11,273 bases of DNA from an uncultured Alphaproteobacteria bacterium. GTDB taxonomy: Bacteria > Pseudomonadota > Alphaproteobacteria > Rs-D84. The stretch lies in the NCBI GenBank assembly GCA_946625925.1, contig CAMOTP010000032.1:1-11273 (forward strand), given 5' to 3'. The notes beneath the pieces are model-generated. The model made no database searches and was not told the DNA's origin. It worked only from the letters and a program-made list of their open reading frames with translations. Made by a program: the position numbers and the translations under genes. Positions 1 to 5,766 of this stretch are shown piece by piece (position 1 is the first letter of the stretch; the number at the start of each line of letters is the position of its first letter).

Positions 1-687
1 TCACCTGATTTGATTGCTTACTATGACTATGTCGGTAATAGTTGTTCAAGTGAAAATGCTTCAGATGCAACAGCATGTCAGGTCGCAGATCCAAAAACAA
101 CAACAGTGGATCCATATATGACATTTGTTAATGCAGGTGTGAAGCAGAACTGGATTAAAAATCCAACAATTGGATTTGCCGCATTGGATAAGCAAGGCAA
201 AGGAACAGGAATCTGTGCAGATAGCACTGCTACGTACTGTCAAAAGATAGAGGGTGATTTGACCGCATGGGCAATGCAAATGACAATAGCAGATCCTAAT
301 AAGTACTTTAATGCCCAAGGTGAACAGGTGTCGAATGGTTATAATGGTCAGACGGTATTGTTCGGTAGAGCACGTTGCGTGGTCAAGGGCGGTGCATTGA
401 GCAAGTTAGAAGGTAATCAAGGTATGCTTGTGCAGTTGACCGAAGTTCCATCTAACGACAGCGAAAGAGGTACAGTATGTATCCAGAATATCGCAGGATA
501 CCAGATGGGCGAAAAGGGTGAAACGACATCTTTGAATAGTAATTACTGGTATGCGAGAAACTTCGAAAATGCAGAAGCCTGTGCAACGGCTTGTGCGGGT
601 ACAAACATGACATCACAACAGATGTTGGACGAAATTGGCGAAATGTCTGAACCTGTTGGTGGTTTGTGCCTGAATAACAAAGAGTAA
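1..687 (+). CDS. 3' end of a Cys-rich, probably exported protein of unknown function (partial)
   Basis: The frame is open from the first base of the window to a TAA at 685-687, giving 228 residues; the true start lies upstream. I do not recognise the family. The visible part has nine cysteines (about residues 15, 26, 73, 81, 125, 159, 193, 197 and 222 of the fragment), many Asn, Gly, Thr and Gln residues, and no membrane segment. This composition suits a secreted or surface protein stabilised by disulfides, which is inference. The late pair of Cys (193 and 197) sits in a short AxACATACAG-like segment. It is followed within about 20 nt by a strong terminator, so it is the last gene of its transcript. 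The internal TTG at position 10 is not a start, because the frame continues to the left edge without a stop and there is no Shine-Dalgarno sequence. Confidence 0.8.
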   Translation, partial: SPDLIAYYDYVGNSCSSENASDATACQVADPKTTTVDPYMTFVNAGVKQNWIKNPTIGFAALDKQGKGTGICADSTATYCQKIEGDLTAWAMQMTIADPNKYFNAQGEQVSNGYNGQTVLFGRARCVVKGGALSKLEGNQGMLVQLTEVPSNDSERGTVCIQNIAGYQMGEKGETTSLNSNYWYARNFENAEACATACAGTNMTSQQMLDEIGEMSEPVGGLCLNNKE

Positions 688-708
688 GACATAGTTTGTG
701 TGTGGGAG

Positions 709-737
709 AGACCGCGGGAAACCGCGGTCTTTTTTTA
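709..737 (+). terminator. Intrinsic terminator of the first gene
   Basis: A perfect 9-bp GC-rich stem (AGACCGCGG at 709-717 with CCGCGGTCT at 722-730) closes on a GAAA tetraloop and is followed by a run of T to 736. It lies 21 nt after the TAA of the upstream gene. Read on the minus strand there is no T tract, so it should work only for rightward transcription. Confidence 0.93.
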
Positions 738-756
738 TTTATAATTTTATTTGAAT

Positions 757-1704
757 TTATATTTTGTCGTTGCTGTGAAATATTTCACGAATTAAAAATA
801 TACATGTGTTGCGAACCATGTCGTGCCCAGCAGATAAATATTCACGTGGATTAATGTTTTCAGGGTGTTGTGATAAATATTTGCGAATTGCTGCCGTTGT
901 TGCCAGACGTAAATCACTGTCGATATTTATTTTGCAAATATTTGTTTTTGTGGCTGCAAATATTAACTGTTCCGGGGTGATGCCCATCGCGTTTTTTATG
1001 TTGCCACCAAATTCATTGATTTCATTAACCAAAAATTCAGGTATTGATGATGCACCATGCAATACCAATGGCGTGTATGGTATTTGTTCTTGGATTTGTT
1101 GCAATATGTCGAAACGTAATTTTTCGTCAGGTGATTTCCTTTTGTATGCACCATGACTGGTCCCGATGGCAACCGCCAACGAATCGGTTTTGGTGTGTTT
1201 AACAAATTCAGCAACGGATTCTGGGTCGGTGTATGTTGATTTTGTGTTATGGGTGTTTTCATCCTCGATTCCGGATAATTGCCCCAATTCTGATTCAACA
1301 GATACATCGCGTGCATGTGCATATTTTGCAATATCAGACGTTGCTGTCATGTTGTCGTCAAAATCATATTTACTGAAATCTAGCATAACACTGGAAAAAC
1401 CGATGTCTATGGCACGCATACAAGATTCCACAGATGACCCATGATCCAGATGCAAAGCGATTCGTTCGTTGGGTGTGATTTTTGCACCGGAAATCATCCC
1501 TATCAGCATATCGGCCCCCATATATTTTAATGCCGATTCGGAAATTGCAATAATTACAGGGCTGTGCGTCAGACGTGCCGCAGATATAATTGCGGTTATA
1601 GTTTCCATATTATACGCGTTGAATGCAGGTATCGCAAAACCGCCGCGAAGTGCGGATTTTAGCGGTTCAATGGTGTTGACAAGACCAAAATTGCGGTATT
1701 GCAT
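757..1704 (-). CDS. fba: Class II fructose-bisphosphate aldolase
   Basis: A 315-residue zinc-dependent aldolase of the FbaA/GatY/KbaY family, which cleaves fructose-1,6-bisphosphate (or a close ketose bisphosphate) to DHAP and glyceraldehyde-3-phosphate in the cytosol. Motifs in order: HLDHGS around residues 85-90 (D87 is the catalytic-Asp position, H88 the first Zn ligand), VESELGQLSGIED at 136-148, IGTSHGAYK at 180-188 (H184, Zn ligand), LVLHGASSIP at 213-222 (H216, Zn ligand) and CKINIDSDLR at 257-266. Length matches the shorter FBA class. The segment after the second barrel strand reads MLDFSKY where the family usually has M-I-D-G-S-H, so a Gly and a His are replaced. Substrate (fructose versus tagatose bisphosphate) cannot be settled by reading; fructose is the default. 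The start has an AGAGAG Shine-Dalgarno at 1715-1720, 10 nt upstream of the ATG. It is a lone gene, divergent from the lipoprotein gene. Confidence 0.93.
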   Translation of the reverse strand: MQYRNFGLVNTIEPLKSALRGGFAIPAFNAYNMETITAIISAARLTHSPVIIAISESALKYMGADMLIGMISGAKITPNERIALHLDHGSSVESCMRAIDIGFSSVMLDFSKYDFDDNMTATSDIAKYAHARDVSVESELGQLSGIEDENTHNTKSTYTDPESVAEFVKHTKTDSLAVAIGTSHGAYKRKSPDEKLRFDILQQIQEQIPYTPLVLHGASSIPEFLVNEINEFGGNIKNAMGITPEQLIFAATKTNICKINIDSDLRLATTAAIRKYLSQHPENINPREYLSAGHDMVRNTCIFLIREIFHSNDKI

Positions 1705-1729
1705 ATGAAATTTTCTCTCTTTGTGGAAA

Positions 1730-1738
1730 AGTGTAGCA
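1730..1738 (-). promoter_or_regulatory. Possible extended -10 promoter element of the aldolase gene
   Basis: Read on the minus strand the sequence is TGCTACACT, an extended -10 (TGn plus TACACT) about 26 nt upstream of the aldolase ATG. No good -35 is visible at the expected distance. The position is plausible and the gene needs its own promoter, but the match is modest. Confidence 0.35.
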
Positions 1739-1779
1739 AATTCAAAGTTGTTTTGGCTAGGTTTTTTTTATGTGGTTGC

Positions 1780-1807
1780 TTGACTACGGAAAATTTTGTG
1801 TCATAAT
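1780..1807 (+). promoter_or_regulatory. Sigma70-like promoter of the lipoprotein gene
   Basis: TTGACT (1780-1785) and CATAAT (1802-1807) are separated by 16 bp. The predicted transcript starts near 1814, leaving about 53 nt of leader before the ATG at 1867. Confidence 0.6.
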
Positions 1808-1866
1808 TATAGGTGAAGTGGGTGATAGGAAAATCATCTGCAAAATCAATACATAAGGAATAAAAA

Positions 1867-2283
1867 ATGAAAAAATTTTTGGCTTTGGTTGCTTTAATTG
1901 CATTGGCTGCTTGTGGTGGTTCTTATGATTATTACAAGGGCGATGTGCGTTATATCCAAGACGGTTCAAATTGTATTTATGTTAGCGGCGAAGAAGCACA
2001 TAAATATTCAGAAAATGTAAATTCTGCTGATGTGGATAAAAAGATTGTATATCGCAATACAAGTTGTGCTGATTTGTATGCTCGTGATATGGCAGGTCAG
2101 GAACCACGTCGTGAACGTCGTGTTTTGACACCAGCTGCAAATGATTATTCTTGGGAAGCGCCAGTTGCAGAACCACGTGATATTGTTATCAAGCCAGCAC
2201 CTGTTGCGAAAAAGCCATGTGGTTGCAAAAAATGTGCCAAAAAAACCAAAACAACAAAACAATATGTTGTTGTTGGTATGTAA
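1867..2283 (+). CDS. Small outer-envelope lipoprotein of unknown function
   Basis: A 138-residue protein with a textbook lipoprotein signal: basic MKK, hydrophobic core, and lipobox LAAC with the lipidated Cys at residue 16, followed by GGS. The +2 residue is Gly, which would favour outer-membrane sorting under the E. coli Lol rule; whether this applies here is inference. The mature part has a Tyr-rich beginning, single cysteines near residues 36 and 67, a Pro/Arg/Val-rich stretch (79-113), then PCGCKKC at 117-123 embedded in a Lys-rich tail. The CxCxxC cluster could bind metal or form disulfides. I do not recognise the family. AAGGA at 1855-1859 gives a 7-nt spacing to the ATG. The gene has its own promoter and terminator. 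Confidence 0.85.
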   Translation: MKKFLALVALIALAACGGSYDYYKGDVRYIQDGSNCIYVSGEEAHKYSENVNSADVDKKIVYRNTSCADLYARDMAGQEPRRERRVLTPAANDYSWEAPVAEPRDIVIKPAPVAKKPCGCKKCAKKTKTTKQYVVVGM

Positions 2284-2302
2284 TTGAAATTTTATACCTT
2301 TG

Positions 2303-2336
2303 AAAAGTGCTGTCGGATATTTGACAGCACTTTTTT
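2303..2336 (+). terminator. Intrinsic terminator of the lipoprotein gene
   Basis: A 12-bp perfect stem (AAAAGTGCTGTC at 2303-2314 with GACAGCACTTTT at 2323-2334), an 8-nt loop and a six-T run starting at 2331. It lies 19 nt after the stop codon. Confidence 0.92.
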
Positions 2337-2349
2337 GTTTATATTTTAT

Positions 2350-2378
2350 TTGAAAAAAAATGCTTTTTGTGTTAAAAT
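2350..2378 (+). promoter_or_regulatory. Sigma70-like promoter of the VirB2-like gene
   Basis: TTGAAA (2350-2355) and TAAAAT (2373-2378) with a 17-bp spacer. The predicted start near 2385 leaves about a 19-nt leader that contains AAGGAG (2392-2397). The gene is thus separately transcribed just downstream of the previous terminator. Confidence 0.65.
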
Positions 2379-2403
2379 TGGTGTATGAAGTAAGGAGTTT
2401 TTA

Positions 2404-2763
2404 ATGAAAAATTATGTAAAAGTTTTGGTTTTTGCTGCTGTTGTGGCATTGGTTGTTGTGCCCGCCCAGGCGTTGACGGTTAGTACGGCAACATGTAATT
2501 TGATTGCAAAAATGCAGGAGGTTTTCAAACTGTTGCGAATTTTGGCATTTATTGGTGCTGGATTTTATATGGCAGGTTGGGCATGGACATATATTTCTAA
2601 AGGTGAGGCCAAATTAGAAGATGTAAAAGGTAAAGGTATTGGATTGTTGGTTGGCTTTACGTTGTTGTTTGCTATTGGTATTGTTATATCCTTCTTGTTG
2701 GGTGCGGCAGGTGAAAACGATCAGAGTTGCATCACAAAAGGTTGGGGTGTCGGTGGAAAATAA
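2404..2763 (+). CDS. VirB2/TrbC-like type IV secretion pilin homologue, orphan
   Basis: A 119-residue small membrane protein with the layout of VirB2/TrbC pilins: a cleavable signal peptide (residues 1-23, cleavage after AQA), a short N-terminal segment, hydrophobic helix 1 (about 42-63), a short charged loop rich in Lys and Glu (66-77), hydrophobic helix 2 (about 78-101) and a short polar tail. In the family these pilins sit in the inner membrane with both ends in the periplasm before assembly into the T4SS pilus. Two cysteines, C31 before helix 1 and C109 after helix 2, would both face the periplasm in that topology. No virB3, virB4 or other T4SS gene is visible in the window. AAGGAG at 2392-2397 gives a 6-nt spacing. 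The assignment rests on size and topology, so another two-helix membrane protein is possible. Confidence 0.68.
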   Translation: MKNYVKVLVFAAVVALVVVPAQALTVSTATCNLIAKMQEVFKLLRILAFIGAGFYMAGWAWTYISKGEAKLEDVKGKGIGLLVGFTLLFAIGIVISFLLGAAGENDQSCITKGWGVGGK

Positions 2764-2776
2764 AAATGTAATTTAT

Positions 2777-2801
2777 GCGACCCATTTGGGTCGCTTTTTT
2801 T
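2777..2801 (+). terminator. Intrinsic terminator of the VirB2-like gene
   Basis: A 7-bp GC-rich stem (GCGACCC at 2777-2783 with GGGTCGC at 2788-2794), an ATTT loop and a seven-T run from 2795. It lies 13 nt after the stop codon. Confidence 0.92.
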
Positions 2802-2810
2802 ATTATAATA

Positions 2811-2844
2811 AAAATACCCAAAGTTTGATTTGGGTATTTTTTTT
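2811..2844. terminator. Second hairpin between convergent genes, possibly bidirectional
   Basis: A 12-bp stem (AAAATACCCAAA at 2811-2822 with TTTGGGTATTTT at 2829-2840) and a 6-nt loop, with further T to 2844 on the plus strand. Read on the minus strand the stem is followed by a T/A-rich rather than pure T tract. It lies just past the stop of the RHH gene, so it could end that transcript and back up the pilin terminator. Confidence 0.75.
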
Positions 2845-2846
2845 AC

Positions 2847-3071
2847 TTATTTTTTATCTTCGATATTTGCCAGTGAATATAATACGGATGATATTAGCGA
2901 TTGATAGGGGACATGTTGTTCGTTTGCCAATTCTTTTAATTTATCCAGTATGGCATGTGGAATACGCATATTTATAACGCAATCTGATTTATGGAAAGCA
3001 CGATATGCGGCATATTCTTTTAACAGTGCCTCGATGTTCATAACGAATAATTGTTGCATAACATTTGGCAT
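2847..3071 (-). CDS. Ribbon-helix-helix (CopG/antitoxin-like) DNA-binding protein
   Basis: A 74-residue protein. The C-terminal half has the ribbon-helix-helix pattern: a short beta-strand (CVINMRIP, residues 31-38), helix A (ILDKLKELANEQ) and helix B after VPYQS, the arrangement of CopG-type regulators and the antitoxins of type II toxin-antitoxin pairs. Such proteins bind DNA as dimers, inserting the paired strands into the major groove. An extra N-terminal helix (about residues 12-27) precedes the fold. I chose the ATG at 3071 rather than the upstream one at 3095 because AGGAG (3080-3084) lies 8 nt before it. No toxin gene adjoins: the neighbours are a convergent pilin gene and divergent tolB. 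Its promoter is embedded in an array of 12-bp repeats, so autoregulation is likely (inference). Confidence 0.8.
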   Translation of the reverse strand: MPNVMQQLFVMNIEALLKEYAAYRAFHKSDCVINMRIPHAILDKLKELANEQHVPYQSLISSVLYSLANIEDKK

Positions 3072-3085
3072 AATACAAACTCCTA

Positions 3086-3205
3086 TACTACACACAATAC
3101 AGTTGTCTTTACTGATGACTATAACATTGTATTTACACTTGTCAATACATTTGTGAATACCGCTGTCACTACGGCTGTCAGCACTTTTGTGATGATTGTT
3201 GTATG
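3086..3205. repeat. Array of ten degenerate 12-bp direct repeats, likely operator/iterons
   Basis: Cut every 12 bp from 3086, the sequence gives ten in-register units with consensus TACnnYTGTcan (minus strand: nTGACARnnGTA). Column 2 is A in all ten; G in column 8 and T in column 7 occur in nine; T1, C3 and T9 in eight. The clearest units are 3134-3145, 3146-3157, 3158-3169 and 3170-3181; units 1 and 3 are the weakest. A further TAC-starting stretch (3074-3085) covers the RHH gene's ribosome binding site. The array spans the RHH promoter and stops 12 bp before the tolB -35. The roughly one-helical-turn period places all sites on one DNA face, as in iteron operators or centromeres bound by RHH proteins (established for ParR and omega-type proteins); its role here is inference. 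Confidence 0.8.
3118..3145 (-). promoter_or_regulatory. Promoter of the RHH gene, inside the repeat array
   Basis: On the minus strand, TTGACA (plus-strand 3140-3145, a perfect -35), a 16-bp spacer, and an extended -10 TGT-TATAGT (TATAGT at 3118-3123). The transcript would start near 3111, about 40 nt upstream of the ATG at 3071. The -35 is itself one repeat unit's core, so a protein bound to the array should block the polymerase. Confidence 0.65.
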
Positions 3206-3217
3206 GTTGAAATAAAT

Positions 3218-3246
3218 TTGATTTTTGGTTTTTTTGTGTCTAGAAT
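3218..3246 (+). promoter_or_regulatory. Sigma70-like promoter of tolB
   Basis: TTGATT (3218-3223) and TAGAAT (3241-3246) with a 17-bp spacer. The predicted start near 3253 leaves about 33 nt of leader before the ATG at 3286. Confidence 0.62.
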
Positions 3247-3285
3247 TACAACGTGCGTATGCGCTTTATAAGGAAAGGAAAATTT

Positions 3286-4605
3286 ATGTTGAAAAAATTA
3301 TTTTTGGCTATTGTGTCTTTGTTTGTTTTGTGTGCACCTGGGCATGCGGAATTAAAAGTTGATATTGTTGCAGGCGAGGTTAATCCGATATCAATCGCAG
3401 TACAAAAAGTTGAAACCGAAGGCAAGATTGCTAAATCTGATGCTGAAATGGTTCGGACGGTTGTTGAAAATGATTTAAAGTCAACAGGGTTGTTTCGTAT
3501 AATTGCGCGTGATGCATTGCCAGAATTTGTAAAATTGAATGATATGCCGGATTTTAATTTGTGGCATGCGATAAAAGCGCAGGTTTTGGTTCAATCAAAA
3601 ATGACCCAACAGAAAAACGGTATGTATAAATTGGAATTCTATGTTTGGGATTTAAATAGCAAAGAACAGATAGAAGCGCAAAGTTTGGCTGCATCAAAAA
3701 AATCTATTCGTCGTATGGCGCATTTGATGGCAGATGCTATTTATGAAAGATTAACAGGCGAGGTTGGGTATTTTGATACACAAATAGTGTTTATTGCGGA
3801 AACAGGTGATGTTGCTAATCGTGTTAAACGGATGGCTATTATGGATCAAGATGGTTATGGCATGCGTTATTTGTCCGATAAAAATACTTTTGTTATGTCA
3901 CCCCGTTTTTCACCGAATATGCGTACAATTGTATTTTTGTCTTATCGTGATGATAAACCTATGATTTGGACCCTGGATTTGGATACCGGGGCACAGCGCA
4001 GATTGGGTGAATTTGGTGGTATGAATTTTGCACCCCGGTTTTCACCTGATGGAACAAAAATTGCCATGTCATTGGTGCAGGGGGGCGATACGCATATTTT
4101 TGAATATAACATTAATACAAAAGAATTACGCCAGTTGACGTATGGTCATTCTTTGAATACCAGCCCATCGTATTCACCTGATGGAACGCAATTAGCATTT
4201 AATTCAGATAAAACAGGCAGTCAACAGATTCATATTATGGATTTAACCACCGGTGATGAAGAAAGAATTACTTTTGGTGCTGGGCGGTATGCAACACCGG
4301 CGTGGTCACCAGATGGTCAATTTATTGCATTTACCAAGATTGCTGATGATACTTTCTATATTGGAATTATGGGGCCAGATGGAAAACGTGAAAAGATTTT
4401 GGCAGGGGGGTGGTATATGGAGGCGCCTTCTTGGGCACCTGGTTCACGTCGTTTGGTTTATTATGAAACAGAAAAATCTGAAGATGGTCAAGATAGAATG
4501 AGTCATTTACGTAGTGTTGATATTACTGGTCAGAATTTATATGATATTGAATTGCCTGATGGTGTAAATGGCGTTGAACCTACGTGGTCACCAAAATTGC
4601 AGTAA
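3286..4605 (+). CDS. tolB: Tol-Pal system protein TolB
   Basis: A 439-residue periplasmic protein that works with Pal and TolA to keep the outer membrane attached and to constrict it at division. It has a Sec signal peptide (residues 1-21, cleavage after GHA), an N-terminal alpha/beta domain (about 22-160) and a C-terminal beta-propeller. The propeller blades are visible as repeats about 44 residues apart: SPRFSPN (205-211), APRFSPDGTKIA, SPSYSPDGTQLAF, TPAWSPDGQFIAF, APSWAPGSRR and a last EPTWSPKLQ at the C terminus. Length is normal for the family. I place the start at 3286 because AAGGA (3275-3279) sits 6 nt before it and the signal peptide then begins MLKK; a GTG at 3253 in frame lies at the predicted transcription start. 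No tolQ, tolR, tolA or pal gene is in the window. The downstream nuclease gene follows after 2 nt. Confidence 0.97.
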   Translation: MLKKLFLAIVSLFVLCAPGHAELKVDIVAGEVNPISIAVQKVETEGKIAKSDAEMVRTVVENDLKSTGLFRIIARDALPEFVKLNDMPDFNLWHAIKAQVLVQSKMTQQKNGMYKLEFYVWDLNSKEQIEAQSLAASKKSIRRMAHLMADAIYERLTGEVGYFDTQIVFIAETGDVANRVKRMAIMDQDGYGMRYLSDKNTFVMSPRFSPNMRTIVFLSYRDDKPMIWTLDLDTGAQRRLGEFGGMNFAPRFSPDGTKIAMSLVQGGDTHIFEYNINTKELRQLTYGHSLNTSPSYSPDGTQLAFNSDKTGSQQIHIMDLTTGDEERITFGAGRYATPAWSPDGQFIAFTKIADDTFYIGIMGPDGKREKILAGGWYMEAPSWAPGSRRLVYYETEKSEDGQDRMSHLRSVDITGQNLYDIELPDGVNGVEPTWSPKLQ

Positions 4606-4607
4606 TT

Positions 4608-5027
4608 ATGACGTTGGTAAAATATATTTTTACTGTGATATTTATGTTTGGCATGTCATCGAATTTAATGGCTGTGCCGGCTGTGGTGAATTATATCGTT
4701 GATGGTGATACTTTTTCAGCAGGTGTTAAATTGGATGAAGAAACGGTTGTTTCTGTTCGGGTAAGATTGCGTAATGTTGATACACCTGAATTGCATGGTG
4801 AATGTGTCGATGAAATTATTGCTGCTAATGTGGCGAGAAATAGATTAGCGGAATTGATTCCGGTTGGCACAGTTGTAGAGTTGGAAAATATTAAAGACGA
4901 TAAGTATTTAGGACGAATTGATGCCAATGTCAAAGATGTTAATGGGCGTGATGTGGGTAAAATTTTGATAAAGGAAGGTTTTGGCCGTTCTTATAATGGT
5001 GGCAAGCGTCAAGGATGGTGTCAGTAA
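4608..5027 (+). CDS. Secreted staphylococcal-nuclease-like (thermonuclease) protein
   Basis: A 139-residue protein with a signal peptide (1-22, cleavage after LMA) and a compact SNase domain filling the rest. Family landmarks: VDGDTF (31-36) with D34 at the Ca-binding Asp position, RLRNVDTPE (53-61) giving the counterparts of R35, D40, T41 and E43 of the S. aureus enzyme, and YLGRID (100-105) giving R103 as the R87 counterpart. All catalytic positions therefore look intact, so a Ca-dependent nuclease acting in the periplasm or outside is expected. Two Cys (66 and 138) could pair in the oxidising compartment. The ATG is 2 nt after the tolB TAA and lacks a Shine-Dalgarno sequence, suggesting translational coupling. 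A GTG at 4584 inside tolB is a less likely start because it would put polar residues before the signal peptide. Confidence 0.9.
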   Translation: MTLVKYIFTVIFMFGMSSNLMAVPAVVNYIVDGDTFSAGVKLDEETVVSVRVRLRNVDTPELHGECVDEIIAANVARNRLAELIPVGTVVELENIKDDKYLGRIDANVKDVNGRDVGKILIKEGFGRSYNGGKRQGWCQ

Positions 5028-5033
5028 TTTTAT

Positions 5034-5059
5034 AAAACCGCCTTGCTGGCGGTTTTTTT
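5034..5059. terminator. Bidirectional terminator between the tolB unit and the plsC end
   Basis: A 9-bp stem (AAAACCGCC at 5034-5042 with GGCGGTTTT at 5048-5056), a TTGCT loop, and T to 5059 on the plus strand; on the minus strand the stem ends in TTTT. It lies 6 nt after the nuclease stop and immediately follows the plsC stop codon, so one hairpin serves both convergent transcripts. Confidence 0.9.
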
Positions 5060-5765
5060 ATGCACTGTGGCGGTTTATTGCCCTGGTAATTTCTTCGAGA
5101 TCTGCGGATGCGGGCAGTAATGGTTCAAAATAAATATTTGCTGTGCCGGGATGCATTAATCCCCGTTTGGGCCAATATAATCCGGCATCTGTGCCAACTG
5201 GAATGATTGGTAATTTCAATTCGTGTGCCAAGAATAATAATCCGCGACGTAATACCTGGTGTGTTCCAGGTTTAACACGGGTGCCTTCGGGGAATATTAT
5301 CAATTTTTGACCGTTCATTATTTTTTTTGCGACATTATCACTTAATTTTCTCATATTTGTGCGACCACGTTTGCGGTTAACTGGTTGAAAACCTGCACGA
5401 GCAAATGCCCAACCATAAACAGGAATCCACATTAATTCACGTTTTAAAATGAAAAATGAATTTGGAATATTTAGGAATAATACCGCTATTTCCAGAATAG
5501 ACATATGTTTCGACGCGATAATAGCCTTGCCGTCCAGTCTGGTGTTGGTGTTTGGTTTTGTTGGAATGCCATTTTCTTCGATTAATGGGTAGTGTATTGT
5601 GTATTTTATATGTGCTATTATGCGTGCCAAGTACAAAACGCCCATTGTTTCAAGACGCATTGTAAAAAGTGTTAATCGTTTTGATATTAAACTGGCAAAT
5701 AAAAATGGGGTCCAGATAATAAAATAAATTCCTAAAACGGTTTTGAAAATAATTGTCCTTAACAT
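5058..5765 (-). CDS. plsC: 1-acyl-sn-glycerol-3-phosphate acyltransferase (PlsC family)
   Basis: A 235-residue membrane-associated acyltransferase that adds the second acyl chain to lysophosphatidate, giving phosphatidate for phospholipid synthesis. A hydrophobic N-terminal anchor (about 8-27) precedes the catalytic domain. The acyltransferase motif appears as KHMSILE (86-92), keeping His87 and the acid four residues on as Glu92, the HX4E variant rather than HX4D. The phosphate-binding motif IFPEGTR is at 157-163, and a later PIIPVG (186-191) is also typical. I chose the ATG at 5765, with GAAGG (5771-5775) 5 nt upstream and 1 nt after the ydcF TAA; the in-frame TTG at 5786 lies inside ydcF. 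It is the last gene of the ftsE operon. A related lysophospholipid acyltransferase substrate is possible. Confidence 0.93.
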   Translation of the reverse strand: MLRTIIFKTVLGIYFIIWTPFLFASLISKRLTLFTMRLETMGVLYLARIIAHIKYTIHYPLIEENGIPTKPNTNTRLDGKAIIASKHMSILEIAVLFLNIPNSFFILKRELMWIPVYGWAFARAGFQPVNRKRGRTNMRKLSDNVAKKIMNGQKLIIFPEGTRVKPGTHQVLRRGLLFLAHELKLPIIPVGTDAGLYWPKRGLMHPGTANIYFEPLLPASADLEEITRAINRHSA

Positions 5766-5766
5766 A

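Noticed and set aside
61..318. Antisense frame of 85 residues in the first gene
   Set aside because: It is a shadow of the plus-strand gene with no start signal and a Cys/His-rich composition typical of such shadows.
806..1708. Several plus-strand frames opposite the aldolase gene
   Set aside because: The minus strand encodes a clear full-length aldolase; the opposing frames are fragmented and match nothing recognisable.
1751..1780. T-rich stretch before the lipoprotein promoter as a terminator
   Set aside because: No convincing stem precedes the T run, and no plus-strand gene ends there.
2639..2977. 112-residue plus-strand reading frame across the pilin end and the two terminators
   Set aside because: It overlaps a real gene in another frame, runs through two terminator hairpins and the antisense of the RHH gene, and has no ribosome binding site.
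3086..3205. CRISPR array
   Set aside because: Units are 12 bp, contiguous and degenerate with no spacers, and no cas gene is near.
3098..3205. Decayed coding repeat on the minus strand (the 12-bp period equals four codons, reading T-x-V repeatedly)
   Set aside because: The frame has a stop and no start or ribosome binding site, while a strong promoter for the RHH gene occupies the same bases.
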